From: Azolla pinnata
Taxonomy: Eukaryota > Streptophyta > Polypodiopsida > Salviniales > Salviniaceae
DNA length: 58,859 bases
Direction of reading: 5' to 3'
Assembly (NCBI GenBank): GCA_037176905.1
Contig: JBBBWG010028224.1
Span: 1-58,859, forward strand
The position numbers and the translations under genes are program-made. Shown piece by piece: positions 24,701-36,750 of this stretch. Each line of letters opens with the position of its first letter. The stretch's first letter is position 1. The notes beneath the pieces were generated by a model. The model was not told the origin of the DNA and searched no databases. It saw only the letters and a list, made by a program, of their open reading frames with translations.

Positions 24701-27700
24701 AACTCCCATGCACCAGTTTTTAGGTCAACTACTATAATGTAGCGCACACCTATCCAAGCTGCGATACATCTGATTTTTTTTTCTATTTGACGTAGATGTT
24801 GACCAGATAAGCAATGCTCAAACCTGAATCAATGCACTTGTAACATAAGCCTGTTTGTTCTCAAACTGCAGAGGCAAGAGAACTAGTGAAGATTCTGTTA
24901 TCAGCAGGAGCAGATGGCTGTGCAAAGGATAGCCAGAGAGGCCATACTGTTTTGCACGCTTCTGCCATTGCTAATGATGCAGAGATGATGAAGGTATTTT
25001 CTTTCTGTCGAAGTATTAATCTTCACTCATCCTTCACAATACACTTAAAATGCCTTAATAGTTTATTTGAGGTGTCACTACAAGGATTCTTTACTCTCTT
25101 GTATATTTATGGGTTGGCATTTCATCATGGTTTGGTGTGTCTTTTGAGAATACTAGGTGCTTGTCAACCCCTCTATCTTCCTTGTTCGGCAAGTCTGCTG
25201 TATTGATATAATGGGGTGTCTACTATGGATTACAGATAATATTAGATGCTGGGGTAGATGTCAATATCCGGGATGCACGGAACGCTACACCATTGCAGGT
25301 GGCTTTGGGTCGAGGTGCAAATCGATGTGTGGGGCTTCTACTAGAGAGAGAAGCTGACTGTAATTTGCAGGTATACACGTAAATGCACTGATTGATAGGG
25401 TTTCTGAAATGTGTATTAAATGAAATTAAGTGAGAATTGAGACTATAGTTTTCCCTTTGAGAATGCCATAAATGTGAATAAATTATATTCACAGTATTTC
25501 CTTGATTATTATTTGGAACAAGTTGAATGATTAGAATAACATATAAATCGATATTTTTAAAATACGTAGTTTGTCTGTATTATGTCTAAGTAGCTTATCA
25601 TGTGCACGCTTGCAAAGCTTTTAGCATGAGAGCTGCTTGTTATTCAATACCTATTTGAACTTCTGCATTTACTATATATTTGTGTAATTTGGAAGTTTTA
25701 TCCTACTTCAGAGCAATAATTAATGTGTTAAAAGGAGTTTTTGATCTTTGTTAAAGGACGATGAAGCCTACAATGCATTCCATGTGGCTGCAAGTGCAGC
25801 CAAAATGATCAGGGAGAATTTGCATTGGATAACAATCATGCTAGGGATATCGGGAGTGAATGTTGATGCAAGGACACACAGGCAAGTGACACACCTAATA
25901 AACGGAAACTGGAAGTACATTACCCAACTATTGGTGTAAATGAAGATGAGACCTTTTCTCATTATAGCTTTGTTTTCGCAGTGGGAAGACATTCAAGGAT
26001 TTCCTTGAGATGCTACCTAGGGAGTGGTTGTCTGAAGATCTTCAGGCTGCCCTTGATAATAGAGGAATAAAACTTACACCCATCATGTATGCTCCATTGA
26101 AATCATCTCATCTGTATTCTTATGAGGTTTTTTTTTTCTTTCTGATGGTTTTATAAAATTTGGAAATGATTGGCAGGTACGAAGCTGGTGATTGGGTGAA
26201 GTTCAGGAGAACCATAAATGCTCCAAAGTATGGCTGGCAAGGAGCCAATAAAAAGAATGTGGGATTTGTTCAGAGTGTTCCTGATAAGGACCACCTAATT
26301 GTATCCTTCTGCTCAGGCGAGGCACGTGTCTTGGTTGAGGAGGTGGTTAAGGTTATCCCTCTTGAAAGAGGCCAGCATGTACGGCTGAAGGCGGATGTGA
26401 AGGAGCCAAAGTGAGTTCCCACTGTGTTTTCTTGCCTTGTATATCGTTCAATGCGTGCACTTGGGGATTTCCAAGAATCGATTTTGCCTTCCGTAGCTGG
26501 AAATTAATAAGCTTCTTCACATGCAGATATGGTTGGCGTGGCCAATCACGAGATAGTGTGGGAACAGTTCTATGCATGGATGATGATGGATTACTGAGAG
26601 TAGGCTTTCCGGGTGCGTCTCGTGGGTGGAAAGCAGATCCTGCCGAAATGGAACGTGTAGAAGAGTTTCAAGTTGGGGATTGGGTCAGAATTCGGCCCTC
26701 CCTGACATCTGTAAAGCATGGTCTTGGGTCTGTGACGCCGGGAAGCATTGGAGTAGTTTATAGTATAAGGCCCGACAACAGTCTACTCTTGGACATCAAC
26801 TATGTCCAGGGTCCATGGCAGGTTGAGCCAGAGGAAGTAGAACCAGTAGAACCTTTCAAGGTGCTTGTTTGAGTACTTTCCGTGATATTCCTTCAAAGCT
26901 TCTTGTGGAACATGCCACCTGCTTGACTTCCATCGTGCAACGTATTTGCAGATAAATGATGTGGTGTGCGTGAAAAGATCAGTAGCTGAACCACGATATG
27001 CATGGGGCGGGGAGACCCATCATAGTGTGGGAACCATAACAGAAATTAGCAGCGATGGCTTGCTTATGATAGATATCCTGTGTGGTCATAGATCTTGGAA
27101 AGCCGACCCTGCGGACATTGAAAAGGTGGAAGATTTCAAGGTATGCCGGGCGTTTTTATCTCGCATATGCAAAGCTCTATGGTATTCTACCCGTAGTTCT
27201 GAGTTGTGTCATCCGGAGTTCTTTGGCGTATGCTCTTTGGTTTTTAATTCTCACGCCATAGAGGAATATGAATCAGCAACTAGGAAACGGAATGTAAATT
27301 GTGAAAATCCTCGCAGGTTGGTGATTGGGTACGTGTTAAAGCATCGGTGTCTTCTCCCAAATATGGATGGGAAGATGTCACGAGGGCCAGCATCGGAGTA
27401 GTTTATAGCCTGGAGGAGGAAGGCGACATGGGGGTAGGCTTCTGCTTTCGAAGCCGCCCGTTTTCTTGCTCGCTGACAGATGTCGAGAAAGTAACCCGTT
27501 TCGAGGTGGGCCAAGAGATACACGTGAAATCGTGTATCAGTGAGCCGCGCTTAGGTTGGTGTGGCGAAACATCAGCCACCACAGGGAAGATTGCGAGGAT
27601 CGACGTTGATGGTACACTCAACGTGAGTTTATCTACTCGGAACAAGTGTGAATCTTAGCGTAGTTAAGCCTGCGTATGCGTCGATCGGGCGCCGTCTGTA

Positions 27701-29047
27701 AATCAAGTCGAGCTGTATGTTATTTTGCAGGTGAGAGTTTCCGGCAGGCGGAGCTTCTGGCAAGTATCCCCCGGTGATGTAGAGTGCCTGTCTGGGTTTG
27801 AAGTCGGCGACTGGGTCCGTCTCAAGCCGCATGGGGTGAAGCCGAGCTACGAATGGCACAGTACAGGGAAGGATAGCTTCGCTGTCGTGCACAGCGTGTC
27901 GGATATGGGCTACTTGGAGCTGGCGAGCTGCTTCAGGAAAGGAAGGTGGATGATGCACTACATGGACGTCGAGAAGGTCGCGAGCTTCAGAGTCGGGCAG
28001 CACGTTCGGTTTCGAGCGGGGATGAAAGAGCCGCGCTGGGGCTGGAGGGGATGCAGCGCGAAGTCGAAGGGCGTTATCGTCGGGGTCCATGCAGACGGGG
28101 AGGTTCGAGCAGCGTTCCCTGGGCTTGGAGCTCCGTGGAGAGGAGACCCCGCAGATCTCGTGAAGGAGGAGATGTTCGACGTCGGCGATTGGGTGAAGAT
28201 TAGGGAAGACTTGGCGCAGCCGAAACACGGGTGGAAGTCGCTGCGGCCAGGAAGCATCGGAGTGGTGCAAGGGCTGGTGTATGAGAAGGAGAAGGAGAAG
28301 GAGAAGGAGAAGGAGAAGGAGAAGGAGAAGGAGAAGGAGAAGGAGAAGGAGAAGGAGAATGAGAACGAGAACGAGGAGAGGGGCGTTCTCATCGGTTTCT
28401 GCGGCGAGCAAGAGCAGTGGCTAGGCCTCCCCGACGAGCTCGAGAGAGTGCCCGATCCCTTCGAGATCGGGCACCAGGTCCGCGTGAAGGAAGGCGTGAA
28501 GCAGCCGCGGTTCGGCTGGTGCGGGAACAGCCACGAAACGGTAGCGACGCTCACCTCGATCGACGCCGATGGGCGGCTCAGGGTCTACTCCCCGTCGGGC
28601 TCCCAGAAGTATTGGATGCTCGATCCCGCCGACGTCGAGATCGTGAAGGAGAGGCCGATCGGCATCGGGGACTGGGTCCGGGTCTTGGCGTCGGTTTCGA
28701 CTCCTTCCCATCAGTGGGGCGAGGTGACGCATTCGAGCATCGGCGTGGTTCACAAGATCGACGAGCACGGCGACTTGTGGGTCGCCTTCTGCTTCCTCGA
28801 CAAGCTGTGGGTCTGCAAGCCGTCGGAGATGGAGCGGGTGAAGGCGTTTGAGATCGGGGACAGGATCAGAGTGAAGGGCTCCATTCCGACGCCGCGGTGG
28901 GGGTGGCGCATTGCGGCGCACACGAGCCGAGGAGTGATAAGAGGCATCGATGCCAACGGGAAGCTGAGGATAGAGTTTGCCTGGCATGAAGGGAGGAGGT
29001 GGGTAGGAGACCCCGCGGACGTGGAGCTCGATTCAGATGCGATTTGA
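18791..29047 (+). CDS. KEG: KEEP ON GOING (KEG) RING-type E3 ubiquitin ligase
   Basis: Multidomain E3 ligase; in Arabidopsis it sits at trans-Golgi/endosomes and targets ABI5 and other ABA/stress factors. Sixteen exons: 18791-19893, 21249-21623, 22025-22255, 22362-22487, 22771-23107, 23193-23350, 23436-23593, 24872-24993, 25236-25370, 25757-25881, 25982-26086, 26177-26410, 26527-26860, 26952-27140, 27317-27622 and 27731-29047. They sum to 5,355 nt, 1,784 residues (Arabidopsis about 1,625). C3HC4 RING: Cys6, 9, 25, His27, Cys30, 33, 48, 51. Kinase-like domain about 260-560 with VAVK Lys296, but CMNLKPTN replaces HRDLKxxN and SDYG replaces DFG. Ankyrin repeats about 600-960; HERC2-like repeats about 990-1780, very close to the Arabidopsis order. 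Extra length is a low-complexity segment (about 77-240) and a Lys-Glu run (about 1531-1562). Intron 10 uses a GC donor. The MKLPVCSIC start fits the family. Confidence 0.97.
19950..20290 (+). repeat. degenerate array in KEG intron 1
   Basis: Three to four diverged copies of TATGCATATCCTTTTGGAAGG-TTATCTATTTGCAT, mixed with three copies of TTGTTTGTCGTATTTGATGTTTAG. It lies entirely within the first KEG intron (19894-21248). The rest of that intron shows nothing recognisable. Confidence 0.6.
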
Positions 29048-30189
29048 TCCCCGGTTTCTCGGCTTTCCGAAAAATCGAGGTCTCGATTCGATCAGGGCAA
29101 TTTTTCAGAGGGCTAGTGGTGGTGGTGGTGGTGGTGGTGTTCTGAGCTTGAGCTAGACGAAGAAGGGGACGATGAAATTCCATTTCTGGTAGGATAGCGA
29201 TTCTCGAGTTCAAAATGGAGAAAGACGGGGGGGGGGGGGGGGGGGGGAGGAAGTGGAATCTCGATCCCTACCAGTTGGTCGTTTTTACAGTTGGGAAACA
29301 GCAAATCAGTTGGGAGACAGCAAAACAGTTGGGAAACAGCAAAACCATGAAGTGGGTACATCTGTAGAGTATATTTATACATACCTATACATACATTACA
29401 TTACATTACATACATACCTATATCTATGTATATTTTCCTTTGCCTTGCCCCCCTCCCCATCTTATATGTGGGCTGAGAAGACGACGACTAACGAGGTTTA
29501 GGGTGTTTGGTGTATAGAGATGAAGATGCTCCTCATGAGTAGTTTGGAAACAAAATAGAGAGAGTATACATATACATATACATAAGATGAGTTTCTATGG
29601 ACATGGACACAGCCAGATCTAGGCTTGTTATCCTCCCCCCCCCCTCTCCTCCCCTTCCTCCCGCTGTACTAGAAGAAGATGAGTTGGGTTTTGTTTCTTT
29701 CTTCATTCACAAGTTCTTGGTGGAGCCAAGTCATTGTGGTAGTTGATACGAAGAGATGCCCGACCGATGCTCTAAAAGAGGCTGCTGAGCTGACTTCAGA
29801 GATATCTATCTATATCAATCAGAAGCGAATTGATTCCGCAATTTGATTTTTCCCCTCCCCCCCACATCCCCCACCTTTTCTACTACTATGCCTTCACCAA
29901 TTTTTTCTTTCTTTTTTTCTTCTTTCAGATTCTTCGGTAGTTGATGTAATAAGTTTTCTCTCCCTTACTGCAGGCTATATATAATAATTTAACAAACACC
30001 GTTCCTTCCATTTGATCCTCGCAGTGTATTTTTGTTGTAGCTCTTTCCTCCTGCTTCCAAGGGAGTATCTTTTGAGTTTCGCAGATATGGGAACAGAGAA
30101 CCAAGGAGTACAGCTATTTTGTTGTGATGGTGGTCGCAATGCCGGGCTGTTTGATCAAAATCTCTGGTAGCCTAACGCTACCGATTTGG
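29048..30189 (+). other. KEG 3' UTR and flank
   Basis: Contains a GGT run (29117-29139), a homopolymer of 21 G (29227-29247), GGGAAACAGCAAA repeats (about 29293-29345) and a C-rich patch near 29632-29645. The polyadenylation site cannot be placed with confidence. No further coding sequence was recognised. Confidence 0.5.
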
Positions 30190-31170
30190 GTTCTGATTTT
30201 AACAGTCTTCCATCAATATGATTTGTCTGAGCAGTGGAATTTGGGATGTGATTGGTAGCTTCTGTATGACGAGTTTGAGTCACATGTGCTTCACCTCTCG
30301 ATTTGGGGTTTTTTGATGGAACACAGTCCATTGCTCGCTCCAGAGGTGGGTGGTAGCTTACTCAATAGATGACACTGTGGTGCTTGGGGATGTAAAGGTT
30401 CATCTCAGTTACATATGCTTCATCTCTTGATTTGGGTTCTGATTTAACAGTTCCTTGCTGGCTCCATCAATATGCTTGTCTGACCAGCTGAATTTGGGAT
30501 GTGATAGCTTACTCAAATATGATGATATAGAGCAGCTCTATGTGGTACTTGGGATGCAATGCTTCATCTCTCGGTTATATGTATATGCTTCATCTCTTGA
30601 ATTGGGGTCTGATTTAAGAGTCCCTTACTGGTTCCATCAATATGCTTCTCTGAGCAGCGGAATTTTGTGCTCAAATATGACGATATAGAGCAGCTCTTAT
30701 GTGGTACTACTGGGATGGAAAGCTTCATCTCTCAGTTATATGTGCTTCGTCTCTTGATTTGGGGTCTGATTTGACAGTCACTTACTGGTTCCATCAATAT
30801 GCTTATCTGGCCAGCGGAATTTGTGCTCAAATATGATGATATAGAGCAGCTCTATATAAGCTTCATCTCTTTGAATTGGGTGCTTGTTTAACAATCCCTT
30901 TGCTGCTGGCTCCATCAATAATATATGCTTGGCTTGTCTGCTGGCTCCATCAATATGATGTTAGTTTACTCTATACTGTTGATATAGAGCAGCTCTATGT
31001 GGTACTTTGGGATGCAAAGCTTTCCATCTCTCAGTTACATATGCTTATGAGCCTTGCTGGCTGCCGTCAAATATTATATGCTCGTCTGACCAGCGGAATT
31101 CGTTATTCCTCTCAATATGATGATTTATTAGAGCAGCTCTATGCGGTACTTGAGATGCAAAGCTTCATAT
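30190..31170. repeat. tandem array downstream of KEG, unit about 144-158 bp
   Basis: Key phrase GATATAGAGCAGCTCTATGTGGTAC recurs with GAGCAGCTCT at about 30530, 30688, 30844, 30987 and 31130 (steps of about 158, 156, 143, 143). GAGCAGCTC is nearly palindromic. Each unit also has CTTCATCTCTTGATTTGGG and GGTTCCATCAATATGCTT. Two more decayed copies precede the first. The spacing is close to one nucleosome. Confidence 0.85.
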
Positions 31171-32006
31171 GTCGCTGTCACAAACGAAGTGATTGCTGGA
31201 TTGGTGAAAGCCCGTGTCAAATGTATGAGCATCTTGTGTTATTGTTATTATTATGATTAGAAAGGAGGAATGGAACCAACATTCTGAGAGTAGATAATCA
31301 TCTCCCATTGTTTAGGGTTTAGGGTTTCGCCTAAAGCCAAAACTAGCAGGTTATGTTCAGCTAGATGTAGCGCCACTTTGTTTGCAACGATTCGCATAAG
31401 AGTTTTGCTACATAAAAAGCTCGACTCTTAGAAACCTAAGCATGGATCTCTCTCTCAATCCAACTGCCTAAACCCACTCTTGGAGTGACTTCGACGATTT
31501 AATGGTGCCGCTTATTGATAGCCACATGTATAACACTATACTTTACAATAAGTGCGAAGGTTGAATGGCCACCCAAGATTAGGGAGTAGCATCTGGAAAT
31601 GAGAATATAAAAGGCTCAATAGTAGAGCATGAAGACACACACTTTTGGGGAAGAAGATTCATATCAAACTCCACTGATACCACAAGAATCATCTTTCTCA
31701 ACACCAACTTGTGGATAGTGAGTAATCTTCATGTGTTCTTACTATGTGCTATTACATTTTAAGGTGTTTCACGAGTACAATCTGACTTTCATTCTTGCGC
31801 CTATTTCGATAGCGCTGATAGAGCTTACATGATTGAACGCAGTGATAAGACCGATTCTATTTATGGTTTACCACCATTGTTATGATCCAAGGCAGCTATA
31901 GCTTCCTCTCTTTTTATGTTTATGATACAACTCCTCACCGTTGTTCGATGTTTTTACCAAGATGATCACAATTTGCTGATGCGTTGTAATCAAGCACAAC
32001 CCTCCT
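31171..32006. other. intergenic between KEG and GLB1 (convergent)
   Basis: Includes a short TTTAGGGTTTAGGGTTT telo-like sequence (about 31313-31327). The right end probably contains the GLB1 3' UTR. No gene was recognised. Confidence 0.45.
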
Positions 32007-32695
32007 TCAGTTCAGCATGTTGCCATTAGATGCTGATAAGATTTCCGCTCTCCCACCAGCCATCCTTTCACCTTTCAATCCACGCTCACCTTCACGCACG
32101 TAACATAAAATCAAATCAAATCCACGTAACGTAAAATCCACGTAACATAGGATCAGAGTTTACAGTTCAGGGAACGTGCCACAGAGCTTTACGGTGCAAT
32201 ATGCAGATAATTCACGTACCTGTTCGCACTCGTATTACGTCAGCAACTGGCACAACTGCTCATCATAAACAAACAAACGCATCATTCCCAACTTGGGACT
32301 TCAAATTTCCATCACCAGGGAACGTACAACCAAAAAAATATATTATCTGAAAACATGAGAAGGCAATGTGTTACCGAATATTTTGCCATCACCAATCTCT
32401 CCGGTCCTTGCTTGATCAATTACAGTGTTTATGACGGCGTCAACCTACAGAAGTCACATGGAGAACAAGGTCATAAGGACCAAGCAACTCAGGCCGCATC
32501 CTACGATATTAAGAATAGGGTGATCACATCACAACATTCATTATCTTTTTAAGAAAAGCATCAGAAACTACCCCTACCCCTTCCTATTCCCTACTTTTGA
32601 GATATCATACCTGATCTTTAGAGACCACCACTTCCAGCTTTACTTTCGACACAAAACTATCCTCACCAAACTCAGATCCTGCACGGTGCTGCCAG

Positions 32696-32741
<46 letters not shown>

Positions 32742-35700
32742 GATCTCACTGAATGCGAAATTAACTGATTTTAAAGAATTAAAGGACCTACAACATTTCC
32801 TTCCATTCTCTATAAGGTAATTTACATCTAAACACAGCTGCAGCGGATATTCTCAATTGCCCCATTTTGTACGCCATACGTACATCAGAGAAATGAAGAA
32901 AACGGTTTTATACCTTGTATAACATGCAAACCACTTTTTTTACTTCCAAGTGTCATGGGCAATGCAAGAGCCTTGCATCTCCAACCATTTGGATATACAA
33001 TTTTCAGAGCTCTAAGGCAACTCAAATAGGTGAAAGCATTCAATCATGGTTTAAAAAATAGGACTCTTTTGGACATTGCATTCCATGTGATTCAAAGGTT
33101 CCTATGAAGGGGAATATCTTACTTATGCACATTAAAAAACTGCAACATTTTCTTGCCTGCCTATCATCACTTCAGTGGGGGAACTTTGTGATGAATCACA
33201 GAGATAGTGCTACCTAATACTTGGATATCTCTCATGCATGTACAAACCATCTTAAAATTATACCATTTGGCCTAAAACGTTTTTTCAAGTTCACTGATGC
33301 ACATGGAATGATATTAGACCAGAAGATATAAGATATCGATGACTGGAAGACAACAAGGTCATCTGAAGGGGAAGCAACTTAACTCTTTTTCTACCACTTG
33401 GCTTTTTCTCCCTACTCTTTAAATAGAAGTTACTACTTTTTCTGATTCCTACACAGTTGACACTTAAAATTCTCTATTTATAATTTCAGGAGCAGCTAGC
33501 CACCATGATGTGTTGCATCTTGGTTCCTATCATATCCTCACACACTAATTGCATATGACATGCTGAGTAGTTACCTAATTGCAGAACCACACTTTTCAGA
33601 TGCTTCTTAAAACATTTCGCTATCTTTTTTTCCCTCTAATGTGGTTGACTGTATATAGAACAAAATCATAATAGGCTAGTGTATTCACCAGCTTGACGTT
33701 CTCGTGCACCACCTTGAGCTCCAAGTCCTCGGACATCAGAAACAGTTACTCCTCGTATTCCTGCACGAAGAAGACCCTACATCCAGTTTCTGGTATTGAA
33801 TCCTTTTCCAAGAGAAATACAACAGAATTTTTTATAAACACAGGAGAATAGCTAGTACCGTCGTGACGTGAGTGAGTCGCCATGGCCTTTGTAGAAGTGT
33901 ATGCATTAATAAAAAAAATTAAAATTAGTTCAAAATTACGTTAAATGTTTATCCTAGGTAGCTGAATATCCAAGATTAACTCCTGAGTTTTTATTTATTC
34001 TCTGCAAATATTCCCCTGATTGAGGGATTAAATATTCTGCTCCATTTGTTATATTCAGAATCCACCTCATTTCTCTGTCCCTAAGGGCAACTTCACATCA
34101 GTCCAAAATTATGTGAATTTTCATATCCTAGGTACAAGAATATCCAAGATAATTCATGAGTTTCCATTTATTGTCTCCAAATATTACACTGATTCAGAGA
34201 TTCCATATTCTGCTCCATGAGTTACACTCAAAATCCATCTCATTTTTCTCTTCCTAAGGGTAATTTCATATCAGTTCAAAATTATGTGAATTTTCTGATC
34301 TTAAGGAGGACAGTATCGAAGAGAATTCGTGAGGCTTCATTTATTCTCTGCAAATATTACCGTCCACATATTCTGCTCCATTAGTTACATTCAGAATCTA
34401 TCTCATTTTTCTCTTCCTTAGGCCAGATCAGTTCATAATTAGGCGAATTTTCTTATCCAAGTCCAAGATAACTCCAGCGTTTTCATTTATTCTCTGAAAA
34501 ATATTACCCTGAAAAATATTCTCTGAAAAATATTCTCAATTTTCAGCAATTTCAGATCGGTTCAAATTATGTGAATTTTCTCATCGTAGGCAGGAGACTG
34601 TCCATGAAAACTCCTGTTGAACTTCAGACTATTCTCTCCAAAATCCTCAACCTCAGAGATTCATATTCTGATCTATCAGTTGTAATCTGAAACCACCTTG
34701 TTCTTCTCTACCTAAGAGGCTTTCAGATAAATTTCAAAATGACGTGAATATTCTAATCCTAAGTAGGAGGATATCCAAGATACTCCTGAATGTTTAATTA
34801 ATCTCTCAAAATATTCCCCAGCTCCAGATATTTCATACTCTGCACAGCCAATCAACTCCAAATTCATCTCATCCTCTCTCCCTACGATTGCTTTTAGAAT
34901 AGTTAAAAACTATGTGAATTTTCTTGCCCTAGGTAGAAGAATATTGAAGATACACCCGAACTTGCTCAGGACAGTGCGTTAGGACATAGCAAAAAACAGG
35001 ATCATGTGAAAATAAAGCAAAGTCCAGTAGATTTTGCTCCTGCTTTTTAGTTGCATACCTTACTACAGCTTCAACTTTGTAGAACTTTGCATCAGGAAAA
35101 TAACCTGCTCAAAAACTCAATATTTTAGGAAGACATGAATGATCAGTTACAATGACTAAGGACCGAACCGGCCAAAGACTAAAGAATTAATACCATTGGT
35201 TCCAATCGGCTGATAACCTTAAAACAAAAGATCTATCCACATCACTTTTTGCATTGCATAACCAAAACTAGGGAGCTAGCCACATCTATCTACTGCAGCT
35301 GATACAGAAAGCGGTGCTGAAAGTAGATTATGATGTGGAAATGGAACTTGCAGACAGAAAATCATCATTTGCGGATATGGAATTCCAAGATTGAAAATGC
35401 CTGTTGGTGGTTACGGAAATTGATCACTCGAAATCACCATCGCACAGATAATTTACTATTGGAATCGCTATATCACATATCCACTAATATAGAGGCGACA
35501 TTGCAAGAGAAACATCTCAAAAATCCAGCTTAAGACTTGCACATCAGAAAAATGCATTTTCCTACATGCAGAAGAAAAAATGGCAGAGGACCTTCGGCAT
35601 GCAAAAGAGGAATGCAAGGAAGTGAGGCAAAACCGCAGCAACATGGTAGCCTTGGGATGAGCAGGAACGGCAGAATAAAGACTCTGAAAGCTCATCCGGG

Positions 35701-36039
35701 AGATACAATTTCCGGAATCCTTTCGACGCGGGATTGCTGCTGCGGTGGAATGTAGATCATGCAAACGAAGGCAGCGAAAAAGGGGGGGAAGAGAAGGGAA
35801 AGCGTACCATCGGGAGTGAAGATCTCCGGATCCGTCTTCGCTTCGGCTTCACCTGCGGCGCAACAGCGGGGCACGTTCCGCGTGCTAGAAGCGAGGGACG
35901 GGAGGGGAGGGAGGAGGGGAGCTGGGGAGCAGGTGGAGAGGGAGGGGGAAGGGAGGGGAGGAGCGGCGCCGGGAGCTCTACTGGTTCGTAGAGGGGAAGG
36001 CGAGGGGAAGGGGGGAAGCGGGAGCAAGGGGAGGGCCAT
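32007..36039 (-). CDS. GLB1: chloroplast nitrogen regulatory protein PII (GLB1)
   Basis: Small trimeric plastid signalling protein. It binds ATP/ADP and 2-oxoglutarate and, in plants with an intact C-terminal loop, senses glutamine. It controls N-acetylglutamate kinase and acetyl-CoA carboxylase. Eight exons on the minus strand: 35808-36039, 35059-35104, 33861-33888, 33689-33776, 32611-32678, 32375-32444, 32220-32255 and 32007-32089. They total 651 nt, 216 residues in frame. Residues 1-62 form a Ser/Pro/Leu/Ala-rich transit peptide. The PII fold runs from FYKVEAVVRPWR (85-96). The GIRGVTVSDVRG block (108-119) leads into the T-loop (about 118-137), which lacks the bacterial uridylylated Tyr, as in other plant PIIs. 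The B-loop ARTGEIGDGKIF is 166-177; the C-loop RVRTGERG (186-193) is followed by the plant Q-loop extension. Exon 3 has only 28 nt. Introns hold a 170-bp-class array and a TC/TA run. Confidence 0.96.
32692..32741. repeat. TC run followed by TA run in GLB1 intron 4
   Basis: About 14 CT dinucleotides then about 10 TA dinucleotides, starting only about 14 nt upstream (sense) of the exon 5 acceptor at 32679-32681. In the sense direction this reads TA then GA, so the usual pyrimidine tract is replaced by purine-rich repeat. Confidence 0.85.
33925..34960. repeat. tandem array in GLB1 intron 2, unit about 130-177 bp
   Basis: Seven diverged copies of a unit marked by TTCAAAATTATGTGAATTTT, then CTAGGTAGAAGAATATCCAAG, TTATTCTCTGCAAATATT and TATTCTGCTCCAT. 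Copies of the marker begin at about 33927, 34099, 34276, 34431, 34559, 34731 and 34900. It fills nearly all of the intron between exons 2 and 3. Confidence 0.85.
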
Positions 36040-36044
36040 GGATC

Positions 36045-36215
36045 GTGCAGACAGCGACGGCGATGTCGATGGCGATGCCGATTCCTTCGTCTTCTTCTTC
36101 CTTTCTCTTCCTTCTTCTTCCTCCTTCTGCTTCGATGGCGATGGCGATGGCGATGGCGATGGCTTCTTCTTCTTCGTCGTCTTCTTCTTCTTCTTCTTTT
36201 TGCTTTCACTGTAGT
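36045..36215 (-). promoter_or_regulatory. GLB1 5' leader with triplet and GATGGC runs
   Basis: Directly upstream of the GLB1 ATG (minus strand). Plus-strand GATGGCGATGGC repeats (about 36059-36080 and 36134-36162) and CTTCTT runs (36089-36130 and 36163-36200) become GCCATC and GAAGAA in the sense direction. Probable 5' UTR/promoter; no TATA box was assigned. Confidence 0.35.
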
Positions 36216-36224
36216 ATTCCTTTA

Positions 36225-36226
36225 AC

Positions 36227-36259
<33 letters not shown>

Positions 36260-36515
36260 ATTATAAGCAATATTATATTTATTATTGCTTTTATTATTTC
36301 TTCTGTTATTTATAATAATAATAATAATAATAATAACTAGTATTATTATTATTCAATTGTGAGCAATATTATATTTATTATTTCTTCTGTTATTTACAAT
36401 AATAATAATAATAATTATTATTATTATTATTCTTATTATTATTGTGTTAGTCTGTTATTATTATAATTGTACTACTACTACTAATAATTATTGTTCTTAT
36501 TGTTATTAGATTATA
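36225..36515. repeat. TTA/TAA microsatellites in a duplicated block
   Basis: ATT runs (36228-36258) and AAT runs (36317-36339, 36400-36417) can pair with each other. The intervening GAGCAATATTATATTTATTATT...TTCTGTTATTTA segment occurs twice (about 36268 and 36361), so a unit of about 95-105 bp has duplicated. Confidence 0.8.
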
Positions 36516-36524
36516 GTTCAAAGT

Positions 36525-36750
36525 GAAATGCTCCAAGAGGTTTAGGGCTCCAATTGGTTTTTAGGGTTTGAGGGTTTTTAAGGGTTGATTTGGCTCAAGG
36601 GGGCTTTTTTAGGGTTTATGGTTTTGAAGGGCTAGGGTTTTCCAAGTGGAAATGCTCCAAGAGGATTCAAGGCTCCATGCTTTTTAGGGTTTAGGGTTCT
36701 GGGGCTCCAGGAGGGTCTGCTTCTGACATGCCCTGGCTTTTTAGGGTTCG
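36525..36750. repeat. telo-box-rich duplicated segment
   Basis: AAATGCTCCAAGAGG followed by AGGGCTCCA / AAGGCTCCA and TTTTTAGGGTTT occurs at about 36526 and 36651. Six or more TTTAGGG/TTAGGGTT cores lie in about 200 bp. No gene was recognised here. Confidence 0.65.
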
